Part shown: piece by piece, positions 47,841 to 58,500 of the stretch
How positions within the stretch are numbered: the stretch's first letter is position 1
Layout of the letters: each line of letters starts with the position of its first letter
From: Haematococcus lacustris
Lineage: Eukaryota; Chlorophyta; Chlorophyceae; Chlamydomonadales; Haematococcaceae
DNA: 64,000 bases
Direction: 5' to 3'
Assembly: GCA_030144725.1 (NCBI GenBank)
Contig: JASKMD010000009.1
Coordinates: 4,238,347 to 4,302,346 of the forward strand
Made by a program: the position numbers and the translations under genes
The notes under the pieces: model-generated
Database searches by the model: none
Seen by the model: the letters and a program-made list of their open reading frames with translations, nothing else
What the model was told of the DNA's origin: nothing

Positions 47841-48848
47841 ATGGTATGCGTCCTTCACCTTTGCCACTGAAACAGGAGAGGTTACAACAATACTGTCTTT
47901 GCGTGAACACCTGTTGCCTGTTGAGTTGCCGAGGGAGTGTGACGGCAGTGATGCTGCATGGCTACCATAAGCCATGAATATTGCCTGTTGTAAACTGCAG
48001 TTATAGCATGCAGGCAATGTACGTACGGCGCTGCCTTGCTACCTGCTCTGCTTGCACCAACCACCGATTGCTTGCTGCCAAGTGCTGACCATGGAGGATC
48101 CAGGCTTGCAGTACAGTCCGCCTGGCTGCCACATGCGCCACACTGCTGTGCAGTGCAGAGTGTGCACTGCCAGCCAAGTGGCTGGTTGTGCTGCTGCCGC
48201 TGTTCCTGTCTCGTGTAGGTGCCCTTGCATGTATGCTGTACTGCTCCATGCACTGCTGCACGCACTGCTGCATGCACTGCTGCACGCACTGCTGCATGCA
48301 CTGCTGCACGCACTGCTCCATGCACTGCTGCACGCACTGCTGCACGCACTGCTGCACGCACTGCTGCACGCACTGCTGCACGCACTGCTGCTGCACGCAC
48401 TGCTGCATGCACTGCTGCACGCACTGCTCCATGCACTGCTGCATGCACTGCACATGTTTCACCTTGAACACACTGTCCACATCGCTGATGGCCGCGCACA
48501 GCCTGAGCAGCTCATTGACCTCGGCCACATCAGGCAACGGCTCCCCGGCTGTGCTGAGCTGCTGCAGCAGGTCTACCGCGGCCTTGCGTTGTGCATCGCT
48601 GCTTTGCGCTTGCAACAGCACCTGCCACATTACAGCCATGCAAAGCAAACAGGGGACAGCAGCCACCATGAGCACACAGCCAAGACCAAGGTGCCATGAT
48701 GTGTTGCTCCCATTGCCCTCGGCTGTAAGCTGTAGGCTGTAGCTATACGGTGCAGCAGCAAGGTAGACCAGTTGAGCTTGTAACACCAGCTTCCCAACAC
48801 CATCCTCTTCATCCACAACATACACCATGTCGCCCCTGAAGCTGCCTC
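47313..48848 (-). CDS. Partial gene model: unrecognised membrane protein
   Basis: Two exons with good splice sites join in phase. 48848-48463 (phase 1 in, 0 out) encodes DMVYVVDEEDGVGKLVLQAQ, a predicted membrane helix (LGLGCVLMVAAVPCLLCMAVMW), then a soluble segment QRKAAVDLLQQLSTAGEPLP ending DVDSVFK. 47387-47313 (75 nt, phase 0) encodes VIGVMERHKVAGDEGTLVQL to SEMFQ. A possible further exon around 47050-46780 has two more hydrophobic stretches (AHVVALVIAIVLSVIIS) but its phase does not fit directly. Upstream exons were not found; a candidate ATG lies near 49200 on the minus strand. The intron between the two exons is filled by a CTG/CATG repeat. Function unknown. Confidence 0.4.
47488..47632. 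repeat. 73-bp tandem duplication
   Basis: Two adjacent copies of a unit starting GAGGCCTGTCGTGCCGGCAT, about 95% identical, upstream (in transcript order) of exon 47387-47313. Confidence 0.85.
47795..47842. repeat. CTG and ATG triplet run
   Basis: CTG repeated about ten times, then ATG/TGA about seven times, in the same intron of the minus-strand membrane-protein gene. Confidence 0.85.
48236..48450. repeat. 12-bp minisatellite (CACTGCTGCACG / CACTGCTGCATG)
   Basis: About eighteen units alternating ACG, ATG and CCATG endings. On the minus strand it is open as a Cys-Gln-Gln tetrapeptide repeat (CMQQCVQQ), but a good donor AAG|GTGAAA at 48463/48462 places it in an intron directly after DVDSVFK. 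Confidence 0.8.
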
Positions 48849-48856
48849 CTGCGCTC

Positions 48857-48950
48857 ACCCTGCCTCACCCTGCTCCCCCTCACCCTGCTCACCCTGCTCA
48901 CCCTGCTCACCCTGCCTCACCCTGCTCACCCTGCTCACCCTGCCTGCGCC
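48857..48950. repeat. CACCCTGCT minisatellite
   Basis: About nine short units of CACCCTGCT and CACCCTGCCT immediately upstream of the acceptor of exon 48848-48463. Confidence 0.8.
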
Positions 48951-48959
48951 CACCCCTGC

Positions 48960-49870
48960 ATTGCTGCCTGGGCCCTTAAGGAGGTGACCAGCTGATCTAG
49001 CATGACAGGCATGACTCCTATCAAAGCTGGAACAGCTCAACCACAGCGCACACTGCTGTGCCTCAGGCTGCTGCTGATGCCGCTGGGCTTGGGATGGTGG
49101 GCTCTCGGTGGTACTGTTGTTGAGCGTAGCATGCTCAGTCTTGCAGCCTGCAAACTGTTGCCTAGTCGAACCATTGTGCCTATCGCTCTCCACTGTTCAG
49201 CTTCTAGCATCTTTTCTATAAGGCCAGCAATATACCCGGCAAGTGATCAAGAAAGTTTTAGCTCACTTGGCTCCATGGCATTGCGAGCGGCCCATCGCCC
49301 CCACTGAGCGCCCTGACCTGCAAACACAGTCCTGCACGACCAGGTAACGTCATACCGTGATGACTTGGTTAAAGATGAAAACAACACTGACGCCACAGCA
49401 CTTGATGCATAAGGTGTTGTAACCGCAGCATTGTAATTATGTTATATTATAGATGCAGAAGGTGTTGTAACAAAGTGTGGGGCCAGCTCTGCCATACAAC
49501 AACCTGTATGACAGTAGATATATCTGAATGGATATATCAACAATGCTATTTCCCTATCCTCCTGTGGAGCCCCCTACTCTTCTCCACAGCAGTGAGAGAC
49601 CGGTGTGTGTCCCTAACCTAGGAGTCGGAAAACAGCCCGCCCATACACACCTTCAATAAACGCAGAGCGAGCGGTACACTGACGCCGCAGCAGCTGATGC
49701 AGTAGGGGTCTAAACCGCAGCATCGTGATAATGCGAAGAATAAAGTGTGGGGTCAGCTGGCACGCGGATGTGTGGGGATCAAGTTATAGACTTGCTTGCT
49801 TCATCGCGCCCCGTGACATTGCTTCATCGCGCCCCACGACCGTGAAATTGCCGCCGCTGGAGGACTGAGA
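48960..49870. other. Intergenic stretch before the EF-hand gene
   Basis: Contains the likely 5' part of the minus-strand membrane gene (not resolved). It also holds two versions of a short sequence around CACTGACGCC and AAAGTGTGGGG (about 49384-49485 and 49677-49755), and one copy of a 120-bp repeat (49506-49625, own entry). The duplicated TTCATCGCGCCCC at about 49799-49840 lies just upstream of the EF-hand start codon. Confidence 0.5.
49500..49630. repeat. 120-bp dispersed repeat, upstream copy
   Basis: From CCTGTATGACAGTAGAT through CCTATCCTCCTGTGGAGCCC to GTGTGTCCCTAACC. It matches 53095-53225 at roughly 85-90% by eye, in the same orientation. The two copies bracket the EF-hand gene. Confidence 0.8.
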
Positions 49871-52800
49871 ATGCAGCTCCAAGCAGCCCAGCGCACCAAG
49901 GCCACCATTCGTCCTGCCCGCGGCATCAGCGTTTTGAAGCCTCAACGATGCCAGGCAGTGCAAGCCTGGAAGCAGGAGATCGGCGCAGTTCTTCTAGCAG
50001 CAAGTCTCGTGATTAGCGCCCCAGCGATGGCTGAGACACAGCCTCGCATGCTGAGCGACCTGGCGCGCGGTGATTACAGCTTCGTGGACGTTAATAAAAA
50101 TGGAGTAATTGAACAGGTGATGGCGGCTGAGCTGGCAGGGGTGTATCTCCTCTGCGATCCTGGCATGCGCACACAACCTAGACCCCACAACCCAGACCTT
50201 CCTTCTGCAGCCCGCCTCGGGTAAAGGGTGTTTAGGTTGCACGTTTGACAGGTACATCCCACCGTCTCCATGCGCAGGAAGAGATCAACAACCTAGCCAA
50301 GCAGGTGGCACAGGTAAGGCGGGGGTGGGGGAGCAATGCGATAGCCATCATCAGCGCCCCCCCCCAACACAAAAACTATCATGGCAATGTCACGCAGCTA
50401 GGCTTACATAGACGTTGGATAGCATTGTCGTTGGATATCAAACATGGCAGACACACAACACTCATTCAACAAGGAACAACATGTTTGACTGCGGGTAATC
50501 TCACTCAGCTCATCACAGTACGGTGCCGTCGCAGCAAGGTAAGCGCAGGCAATGTTGGCTTTGATGGCAGGAGCATAGAAGGGCTCGGCAGGGAGACTGC
50601 AGCGGTGTAGGCGCAGCGGAAGCAACATTCGCAACATACAGGACCCATCGTAGAGCAGCTACACCATGCAGGCCCCCACCCCCAGCAGCTGATATGCCAA
50701 GACAACACACACATATCAAACATGGCAGACTCTCGAAGTGGTACTTCTATTGCGACCCGCAACTTGAAATTTTTTGCCCAAAGCCCAGGACCTACTGCAG
50801 TAGCAACAGCAGCAGCCTCATCCCAGCATTGAGGTCCCAGAGCTCCAGCAAGAGGATGTCACAGAGGAACTGGCCGTCATGAACGGGCTGCGCATCCTGT
50901 GCAGCCAGCTCGTCATGTGTCCCTGCTGCACACACTCGTCTACCCAGACTTTGTCCCTCCATGCCAGCGATGGGTCCAGGGTGCCCAAGGGCTGGGGTGG
51001 GGGTGAGGCTTGGGGAGGTGGGCCGTGGTCGGTCAGACAGCTGCTGCTGGGAGCTACTGCTGTCATAGGAGCCACAGCTACAGCTACTGCTGTCATAGGA
51101 GCCACCCGTGCAGCCTGCGGGTAGAGGGCGGCACCCCTGGGCAGGGAATGCTATCTAACATTGCTTCAGCATCAAAGGGGAGGCTCACCTGCTGGTTCCT
51201 CGGTGGTTGTGAGGCCGTTGTCATCTTGCTGTTCACGCCTCTGCTTGCTGTGGTAGACACATGCCTCAGGGCATTGCTCACTTTGATGTGCCTGCCTTCT
51301 CAAGCTGTGTGGCACCCTTCCCTCACGTCTTGCGCCTCACCAGGCAGCAGGCTATGCGGGCTGCTATAGTTGTGCCGCACACATACTGCTAGGGTTTGCA
51401 TCGTACTTAAAACAACGTGCCTTGACTGGGCATGGATTTTGTGCAACTCTGTTAAGTCTGACTTACTTTCTGTGTTGCAGCCAGCACAGTTGCCGCTACC
51501 TTCACCGCTAGGACATATGTAGGGCGATTAGGAAAAGGCATGGGAGACATATGGCATGAGAACAATCACGAAGTGGTCCAGCCACACTGCACACGTAGCG
51601 CAAGGCACAGCTAGCGTACCATAGCTACAATGGGTAGACCTGGAGCTGTACTGGCAATCCCTTCTTCGTCTGTGTACCGCCCCTTGCTACGGCAATGTGG
51701 GGTTGTAAAACCCTGTACAGCTTGCCAAGTGTGTAAACTAGGGAGTGTGAGGGACTCCAGGCCAGAGCGACCTGTTTTGTGCGCAGGAGGAAGGGTTCGT
51801 CGCCCCTGATGAGGAGGTGGTGGCCTTCACCACTCGGTTGTTTGATCTGAACCAGGTGGGACGCCTGCCTGAGATGGGACTCCTCCCGGGGACGTTTCCC
51901 TAACCTTGCAGTAAGGAGGCTTGCAGGGTTTGAACCCCTGCCCCCTGTCATTGGCCAAGCGGCCTCAGTGCCGATGGCTTGAGTGGTGGAAGCTCTACCA
52001 TCTACCATCTTGGCTCCTGTTGTGCTTGATGCCTCAACATGTGTGGACGTGGCTGCATGCTTGCACACAGTGTCCCTGTCAGCTCCTTCACCCACAGCAC
52101 ATACAAAAGTGCCCCTTAGGCCACATGTGCCTACTTCTCGCGCTGCTGCCTAGCTCTTCAATGGCCAAGGGGCACTACATGGCTTGGCTTACATCGCGTG
52201 GGCCAGCGGCCATTGTGGATGAAGCTGTTGGACCAGCCTGTGTCTCTTGGGGCACTTGGGTCTATGGGTGACCATGTGCACATGCAACTTGTGCAACATA
52301 CAACTTGTGCAACATGCAACTTGGGTGACCATGTGCACAGGCCATTGCTATTGATCATGAATGCCTGTCCTATCTTGCAAGCAACTGAGCCGAGCACCTG
52401 CCATAGCACACAAGGAAACACCCTGCAATGCAAGTGGCAATGGCGTGATATGATGTCACTGTGCTCTCACACAACGCCTAATGCAGGACGGCAAGCTGGT
52501 CGTGGATGAACTCCTGACCGGGATAGTTCTGGAAAATGCGGTGGATAGGGACGAGGTTACTGTGCCGGAAGACGTATTCAAGGTGGGTTTGCAATGGGAG
52601 GGGAGCAAGTGGAAAGATGTGTGGGTGGAGTATTCTGTTGGTAAAAGTAGGGTGTGTATGCACTCTGGCTTTTGTGCAAGTCTGTAGATATAGCAAGCTC
52701 CCTAACTGTGCAAGCTCGCCTCTGGCAGTTAATGCCTTACGAATCTAGCTTCCTTGAGTCTAGCTCGAGCTGCGGTGAACAGGAGCGAGGCAGCAAGGCA

Positions 52801-53026
52801 CGCAAGGGTTTCCGGTCGAATGCAGGTGTTCGACCAGGACGGTGATGGCTTTGTGAGTCGCAAAGAGTGGACGACGCCTTTGGGTGACCTCGGCGCCAAC
52901 GGCGAGGCTATGAAGGACTTCGTGTTTGACCGAGTGCAGTACCTGCAGAGACAGGATGGCAAGCTAGACGTGGCCGAAACCCGGAACGCGCTGTCCTTGT
53001 TGCGCGTGGCAGTGCTAGGGTATTGA
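49871..53026 (+). CDS. Chloroplast (probably thylakoid-lumen) three-EF-hand protein
   Basis: Calcium-binding protein of unknown specific role. Exons 49871-50116, 50278-50313, 51787-51855, 52487-52582 and 52826-53026 are all phase 0 and total 215 aa. The N-terminus is a bipartite targeting sequence: a basic, Ala-rich transit peptide (residues 1-33), then a hydrophobic thylakoid-transfer segment IGAVLLAASLVISAPAMA with an AMA|E lumen-type cleavage site near residue 56. Three canonical EF-hand loops are present: DVNKNGVIEQEE, DLNQDGKLVVDE and DQDGDGFVSRKE. A degenerate fourth follows (QRQDGKLDVAE). Introns interrupt loops 1 and 2 internally. ATG 49871 begins the transit peptide. TGTAA at 53296-53300 suits a poly(A) signal. 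A further exon in the 1.5-kb intron 50314-51786 cannot be excluded (a frame with VPELQQEDVTEELAVMNG at about 50830-50890). Lumenal location is inferred. Confidence 0.85.
51905..52010. other. tRNA-like boxes inside EF-hand gene intron
   Basis: On the minus strand CAGGG-GTTCAAA-CCCTG (about 51935-51951) forms a perfect T-arm with a B-box-like loop. On the plus strand TGGCTTGAGTGG (about 51975) resembles an A box. The two face opposite ways and no full cloverleaf can be drawn, so this is not called a tRNA. It may be a decayed tRNA-derived SINE. Confidence 0.3.
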
Positions 53027-54060
53027 AGCGAAATGACAATGGAAGCGATTATGGATTGAATGGATGATGGCGAAGAAGGAACCAGCTTTGACTACCTGTA
53101 TGACAGTAGATGAACCTGAAGGGATACGTCAACAATGCTGTATCCCTATCCTCCTGTGGAGCCCCCTACCCTGCTCCACAGCAGTGAGAGACCGGTGTGT
53201 GTCCCTAGCCAAGGAGTCGGGAGCTACCCTACATGTCCCTAACCTATTCGCTAGAGCCCTACCCTATGCACACTCTGGCGCACACACATCCCCTTTGTAA
53301 GGGGCAATCTACCAGGGGGCCTCTACCAAGCTCTACAGCGACATACGACTTACGACAGTTCTAAGCAATTACCCCATACTATTCTGCCTATAGTCAGGGC
53401 CTCCCAACTGTAATGTTTTGGCATGTAAAACCATCACATGCGACCGATTGCTCCGGGAGCAGGCCGATGGCTTTAGCCCCGCGCGGCATGGCTTAAACGC
53501 GGACTCTAGTTGCGGCAGCAACCAGCAGTTGCTTCAATTGTGGTCGATAGGGTGGTTGGGATCCGCCGGCCACCCTCAAGACATCGCGCAGTGCAGGCGT
53601 GCTGTTGGTGCTCTACGCATAGGCGCTGCTGCCAGCCCGCGAGGTGAGGTGCACGCAGCAGTTGCCACCATTCTCGCGCCAGCACATGTTACCCGACGAA
53701 CATGTGATGATGCAGGAGTGTCCGAGTACACCACAGTACACCTACCGGGGTCTTCTTAGCTTCAGCTGCGGCTCAACTGAGCAGGTATATATTCAGCCAA
53801 AACAGCAAATCCAGCCAAAACTCAGAGAGGTTTCCTTATTTTGTGCTGGAACCCGCATCAAAGCCTAATGTACTCATATGCACAGCTGTGACAGAAGAAA
53901 TGATATTACTCTCAAAGCTCAGTGAGCCATGGCCTGTCAATTGCAGGAGCCCAAGCACCACAGACCCTTCCTGCCCACAGTACCTGCCAGCAGCCCACCC
54001 TAGCAAGCCCAGCTGCCTACCACCACCTCCCAGCACCTCCTCACTGCCCTTCTGCCTGAC
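53027..54060. other. Intergenic stretch after the EF-hand gene
   Basis: Holds the poly(A) signal TGTAA at 53296 and the second copy of the 120-bp repeat (53095-53225). Beyond about 53400 nothing recognisable is seen up to the ORF at 54061. Confidence 0.5.
53095..53225. repeat. 120-bp dispersed repeat, downstream copy
   Basis: Partner of 49500-49630, in the same orientation, starting 69 bp after the EF-hand stop codon. Shared core: CCTCCTGTGGAGCCCCCTAC and GTGAGAGACCGGTGTGTGTC. Confidence 0.8.
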
Positions 54061-55344
54061 ATGCCACCCGTAAAGAAAGTCACGAGAATAAGCAGAGCCA
54101 ACGGGGCAAAGGCTAAGGCTCGGCATGAGGCAGCCAAGAGCATGGAGCAGCTCACCGCTGCGCATGCAACCCTCACTGTTGCACATGCAACCGCTACTGC
54201 TGAGCTTCTCAGCTCCCGGGAGCTGTACAGCCAGCTGAGGGAGCGGCACCGCAGCCTGCTGGTCTTTGCAAGTCAGCGTGAGCAACAATGGGAGTTAGAC
54301 CTGCTCGACTTGGCTGACTTGGCTGACTTGGCTGACTTGGCTGCCAAGCCAAAGCTCGTTGTGCTCATCAACAAACACATCCAGGCACTGTACGAGTACT
54401 TGTACGAACACAGCCAGCTATTCTTCCAGCTCCCTCACCTGCTGGCAGCCATGGGGTCTTCAAACGCTCAACAGCGGGACACGAGGCTGCAACAGTGGGA
54501 CGTGCACCAGCGGCAGAAGCAGCAGCAACAGCAGGGGGGGCGGCGGCAGGCACCAAGCGGGCAGCAGTTTCTGCCATTCGACCCAGCCGTCTTTGACCCG
54601 TATGGCACGCTGCAGGATTTCCTTGACGACATCCTGGAGCTGGCAGCTGGCCAGCCTTGCAGTCCAGGCCTACGCACACACCTAGTGGAGTTCTTTGGGG
54701 CAGCACCCAGCTCAAACCACGCAGTGGAGTCCAGCCTGCAACACACAAAGCACGGCAACAGCGCCAAGCAGGGGCTGGATGCCATGATTGGCAGCATCAA
54801 CAATAAGCTCGACCCTGGGGCACTCGCCAACATCGACTTGGCAGACTTTGAGGCTCGGCTCATCACGCTCCGCAAGCAGAAGCGTGACAAGGAGACAACC
54901 TCAGCAGACGACAACCGGGAGGCCAAGGCAGCACGCAAGACGGAGGAGTCAGCGTGCATGGTAGACGGGAACGCCAAGATGGTGTTGAACGTGCCCACCC
55001 AGGCCCCCCTGCAGCAGCTGCGGCAGGCATTCCAGCAACACGCACGGGGTGCAGACTACAGCAATACCTCAGCCAAGGAGGCACACGTGAGCACCCGGTT
55101 CACACGTGAGCAGCTCAGGGCCTCCTTTACCACAAGGTGCCGCCCAGGGATCAGCCAGTCGGCAACACCCTGGTGGCAGGCTGGCAGAAGGCCGTGCAGA
55201 AGCACATTGCTGAGCGTGGCAGCCCCACCGGGCATGGGGTGTTGCCATAGGGCTCTGCTTTGCTGCCATGGGCGTGTAGCTAATGGACAAGAGACCAGGC
55301 CTAGCTATGGAGTGTACAGATCTTGCCCTGCCATGGGGTGCTAG
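54061..55344 (+). CDS. Intronless coiled-coil ORF, unknown function, apparent frameshift near its end
   Basis: 427 codons open from ATG 54061, without introns among intron-rich neighbours. The N-terminus is basic (PPVKKVTRISRANGAKAKAR), then an Ala/Glu-rich coiled coil to about residue 80 and four LAD tripeptide repeats (about residues 84-97). A globular-looking middle follows (PKLVVLINKHIQALYEYLYE, FDPAVFDPYGTLQDFLDDIL), then another charged helical part. After about residue 350 the frame turns Arg/Cys-rich and unlike protein, while the -1 frame reads AQGLLYHKVPP, GNTLVAGWQKAVQKHIAERG and stops at TAG 55248-55250. The natural C-terminus is therefore probably at 55250 after a one-base shift near 55110. 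A retro-copied gene or an accessory ORF of a DNA transposon would explain intronlessness; neither is proven. Confidence 0.5.
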   Translation: MPPVKKVTRISRANGAKAKARHEAAKSMEQLTAAHATLTVAHATATAELLSSRELYSQLRERHRSLLVFASQREQQWELDLLDLADLADLADLAAKPKLVVLINKHIQALYEYLYEHSQLFFQLPHLLAAMGSSNAQQRDTRLQQWDVHQRQKQQQQQGGRRQAPSGQQFLPFDPAVFDPYGTLQDFLDDILELAAGQPCSPGLRTHLVEFFGAAPSSNHAVESSLQHTKHGNSAKQGLDAMIGSINNKLDPGALANIDLADFEARLITLRKQKRDKETTSADDNREAKAARKTEESACMVDGNAKMVLNVPTQAPLQQLRQAFQQHARGADYSNTSAKEAHVSTRFTREQLRASFTTRCRPGISQSATPWWQAGRRPCRSTLLSVAAPPGMGCCHRALLCCHGRVANGQETRPSYGVYRSCPAMGC

Positions 55345-56239
55345 TATGGGGCTTTGTTTTTGTGGCCATGAGGCAAGAGTTGCAGTTGCTCGGGAAGGGT
55401 GTTCTGCTACCACATCTGCAATGGGTGCTTGCAGTCCTACTAGATGTTTGCCTTTAGATACTTGTTGCTCATATACTGTGCCCTACCGGGGGTTGCACGT
55501 TGTGGCATGCCACCTGCGGCATGGATTGATGCTAAAGCAAAAACTGCTGTTCGTTAACAAACTCTAGTGCCAGGGGCCTTTGCTATGGAGTGTAGAGGCC
55601 TGACAGCGCGAGCGACACAAATACGAGTGAAAGCTAATAGATGTTAAGAAATATGCGGCTGTCCTAGACGCAGCATCAGCAGTGGTGTGGGTGCGTTAAA
55701 GAGGCATTTCAGCTTCTTAGGTTTCAAACTCGCGATACCGGCCATCGCAACGCAAAGCGCGACTACACACATACTTGCGGTTGCTTCATCACGGCGTCAT
55801 TAAGAAGGTCGAGGGTGGAGGAGGCGTGCATGGTGATATCTGCCCATAAAATGTAGGCCGGGTTCACGCCTAAGCAGTGCATCATATACATAGTCATGGA
55901 CGCTCAGGACAGCCGTAGCGTGTAGCCAAGCGAGCCCTCTACATACTGATGTGCTTCGTTCATCATTCCGCAAACTGTGCGAGAAATAAACCGCGTGAAA
56001 CGGACACACCCCCTTTTCAAGGGGGTTGGGAGGCCCTGACCTATAGCCCAGCGGGCGCGCCATACGCGCATCGCACACCATTCCTGCCCACCTGCCTACA
56101 TGCGTGCGTGCCTATTGCCTGCCTGCTCCAACCTGCCTGCCTGGACATTGCTTTATGGGATCACTTTGTTTCCCATGACACTTTGTTTCCCATGACGCAT
56201 TGGGTGGTGTAAGGCATGCCCCCTCAGGCCCAGGGCTTC

Positions 56240-56335
56240 GACAAGACGTCGTCTGCAGACGAAAAGACGACGTCTGTCGTCTACGTCGTCTTTTCGTCTC
56301 AACCACCCGTCTTTCGTCTGCCAATCTGTCTTTCG
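56240..56335. repeat. Hairpin element rich in GTCTTTCGTCTG
   Basis: Perfect 17-bp inverted repeat: AGACGAAAAGACGACGT at 56257-56273 and its complement at 56283-56299, with a 9-nt loop. GTCTGCAGAC (palindrome) precedes it and further GTCTTTCGTCTG units follow. A related copy lies at 58425-58500. Confidence 0.8.
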
Positions 56336-57289
56336 TGACTAGTGCCCGCCCCTGTGACCGCTTGCGGCTGAGCGTTGTGCAATGCGATGCATCAGCCAGG
56401 CTCGTTAGGTCGACGATGCAGCAGCCTTCGATGCCTTCGATGCCAAATTTCGGGCAGTGTTGATGTCAGCCAAGCAGATCAGCCAGTGGCTATGGCGATG
56501 GAGCAGCTGCGGCGAGGCTGGGGTGCACCCCCGTCAGAGCTGCTTTCCCGTACGCATCTGTTGCCTGTCCATTTTGCTCCACACCTCACCGCCCACCCCT
56601 CGCAACGGTGGGCTGAGAGGGGGGGCTTTGCCCCCCTACTGCAGGCAGCGGCGCAGCGGGTTTTGTGTTTGGTGGCAGTGGATGCAATAATGTCTAACCT
56701 GGAGTCTTGTACCATGTGTCTTGCACCATCCTTGAAGCATTTGTTTGTTGCATCTATATCTTCAAAATCGCTGGGAGGGGGGGGTCGGCGGAATGGCATG
56801 AGATCGACTTCCGATCAGCGGATTGAACGCCTCACAAATAGTAGCTACCAGCGAACCTGGCTCAGCAAACATTGGCGATGCAGCCAGCGAAGAGATCGTT
56901 CTGACTCCGCGGACGGTCAAAAAGTCAAACTGTGCACAGCCAAAAAGTCAAACGAGTCAAGTCCAACGATGGCTGCGGCCACATTTGGGCTGCGGCTGCT
57001 GACGAGCTACAGCGTAGCCAGCTCTAATAGCCTCTTCATGCGACCCTCCTCCGTGCCGCTCTAAGAGCCGTGCCAGGCCACGGTGTAACGATGGGGCTTT
57101 ATACACAGGTATACGTAGCGTACCCTAAATACCAAAGGTTTGACCGTGTATTTGCAAAGGATGCAGGGCGCACAATTCACCGTAACTGCGGTGTGTCCGT
57201 AATCGCGGGTCAAATTTGGGTCGATATGCATCCAGCCAGCCATGACAGTCATTGCACGGGAACCACCTGATGATGGCGACGAGACCCGG

Positions 57290-57740
57290 ACATGGCAGCC
57301 GGGCAGCCGGTCAGGGGAGGGCAGCAGCAGGGCAGCAGGGCAGCCGGTCAGGGTAGGGCAGCAGCAGGGCATCAGGGCAGCCGGTCAGGGTGGGGCAGCA
57401 GCAGGGCAGCCGGGAAGCCGGTCAGGGTAGGGCAGCAGCAGGGCAGCCGGTCAGTGTAGGGCAGCAGCAGGGCAGCCGGGCAGGGTAGGGCAGCAGCAGG
57501 GCAGCAGCAGGGCATCAGGGTAGCCGGTTAGGGTAAGGCAGCAGCAGGGCATCAGGGCAGCCGGTCAGGGTAGGGCAGCAGCAGGGCAGCCGGGCAGCCG
57601 TCAGGGTATGGCAGCAGCAGAGCAGCAGGGCATCAGGGCAGCCGGTTAGGGTAGGGCAGCAGCAGGGCATCAGGGCAGTCGGTCAGGCTAGGGCAGCAGC
57701 AGGGCAGCCGGTCAGGGTAGGGCAGCAGCTGGGCATACTC
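57290..57740. repeat. 27-28 bp minisatellite
   Basis: About sixteen imperfect units of GGGTAGGGCAGCAGCAGGGC followed by AGCCGGTCA, some with an inserted ATCAGGGCAG. No coding or RNA signal. Confidence 0.9.
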
Positions 57741-58424
57741 ACTTTTGCAAAATGATGACCTTGCACCTACGGTTCGCCCTACGGACCTACGCATACAGTA
57801 TAAACATACGTATATACCATCATTTTAGACGCCGCATACGCTTCAGGCCAACAGATACAGATACTGTTGTGTACAATGAGGTGTATGCTGCATAGCCTGC
57901 TGGCCCTGCCACCAATGAGGGGTTGGTAGGGCAGACACAGTCATTGCTGTCACAGTCACTTGGAGTCACAACTCGGACTTACTTACTCAGACTCAGCACT
58001 CAAACTCACACATCCAGAACTTAGACTCAGCACTCAGCACTATGGCCTGGTGCAAGAGAGCGGTGGCCGGAGGCCGCAGCTTGGTCCGTATGCCCCGTCC
58101 GCTGTCGGACGGGCCCGCTGTACTAGTATTGTTTAATGGCAGCTCTGCATGAAGACTTACACACATGACCATGAATTGCTGTTGTCACCAATCTCAGGTG
58201 GAGACGGTACCGGACACGTGCTATTGTAACCGGCTGCAAGATTTGCTCGAGCTCTGGCTTGTCAATATTAGGCCAGATCTGACCTCATGCATCAGATGTG
58301 AAGTGGAAGATAGCCTTCGTGACATTCAGCTGCAAGTTTACAAAGATATAAATAGGAAGAATAGAAGGAGCTGAGCAAGTGACAAATGTTGGTCGCATGC
58401 AGCCGAAAAAGGAGCAGACGGTTC

Positions 58425-58500
58425 GGTTGTCGTCTGCAGACGAAAAGACATCCGTCTTTCGTCTGTTCGTCTACGGTCTCGTCTTGTCGTCTTCACAGCC
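58425..58500. repeat. Second, imperfect copy of the GTCTTTCGTCTG hairpin element
   Basis: Shares GTCGTCTGCAGACGAAAAGA with 56250-56269, then diverges into CCGTCTTTCGTCTGTTCGTC. The long perfect stem is lost, though AGACGAAAAGAC and GTCTTTCGTCT can still pair. Confidence 0.7.

Noticed and set aside
48001..48858. Minus-strand 285-codon ORF with Cys-Gln-Gln repeats as one protein
   Set aside because: A good donor at 48463/48462 and in-phase joining to 47387-47313 place the repeat part in an intron.
51905..52010. tRNA gene
   Set aside because: T-arm-like and D-arm-like parts are on opposite strands and no acceptor stem forms.
49500..53225. LTR retrotransposon with 120-bp LTRs
   Set aside because: The enclosed gene is a spliced EF-hand protein; no gag, polymerase, primer-binding site or polypurine tract is seen.
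56375..57064. 229-codon plus-strand ORF
   Set aside because: No domain, biased composition, an overlapping minus-strand frame of similar quality, and no supporting splice or poly(A) signals.
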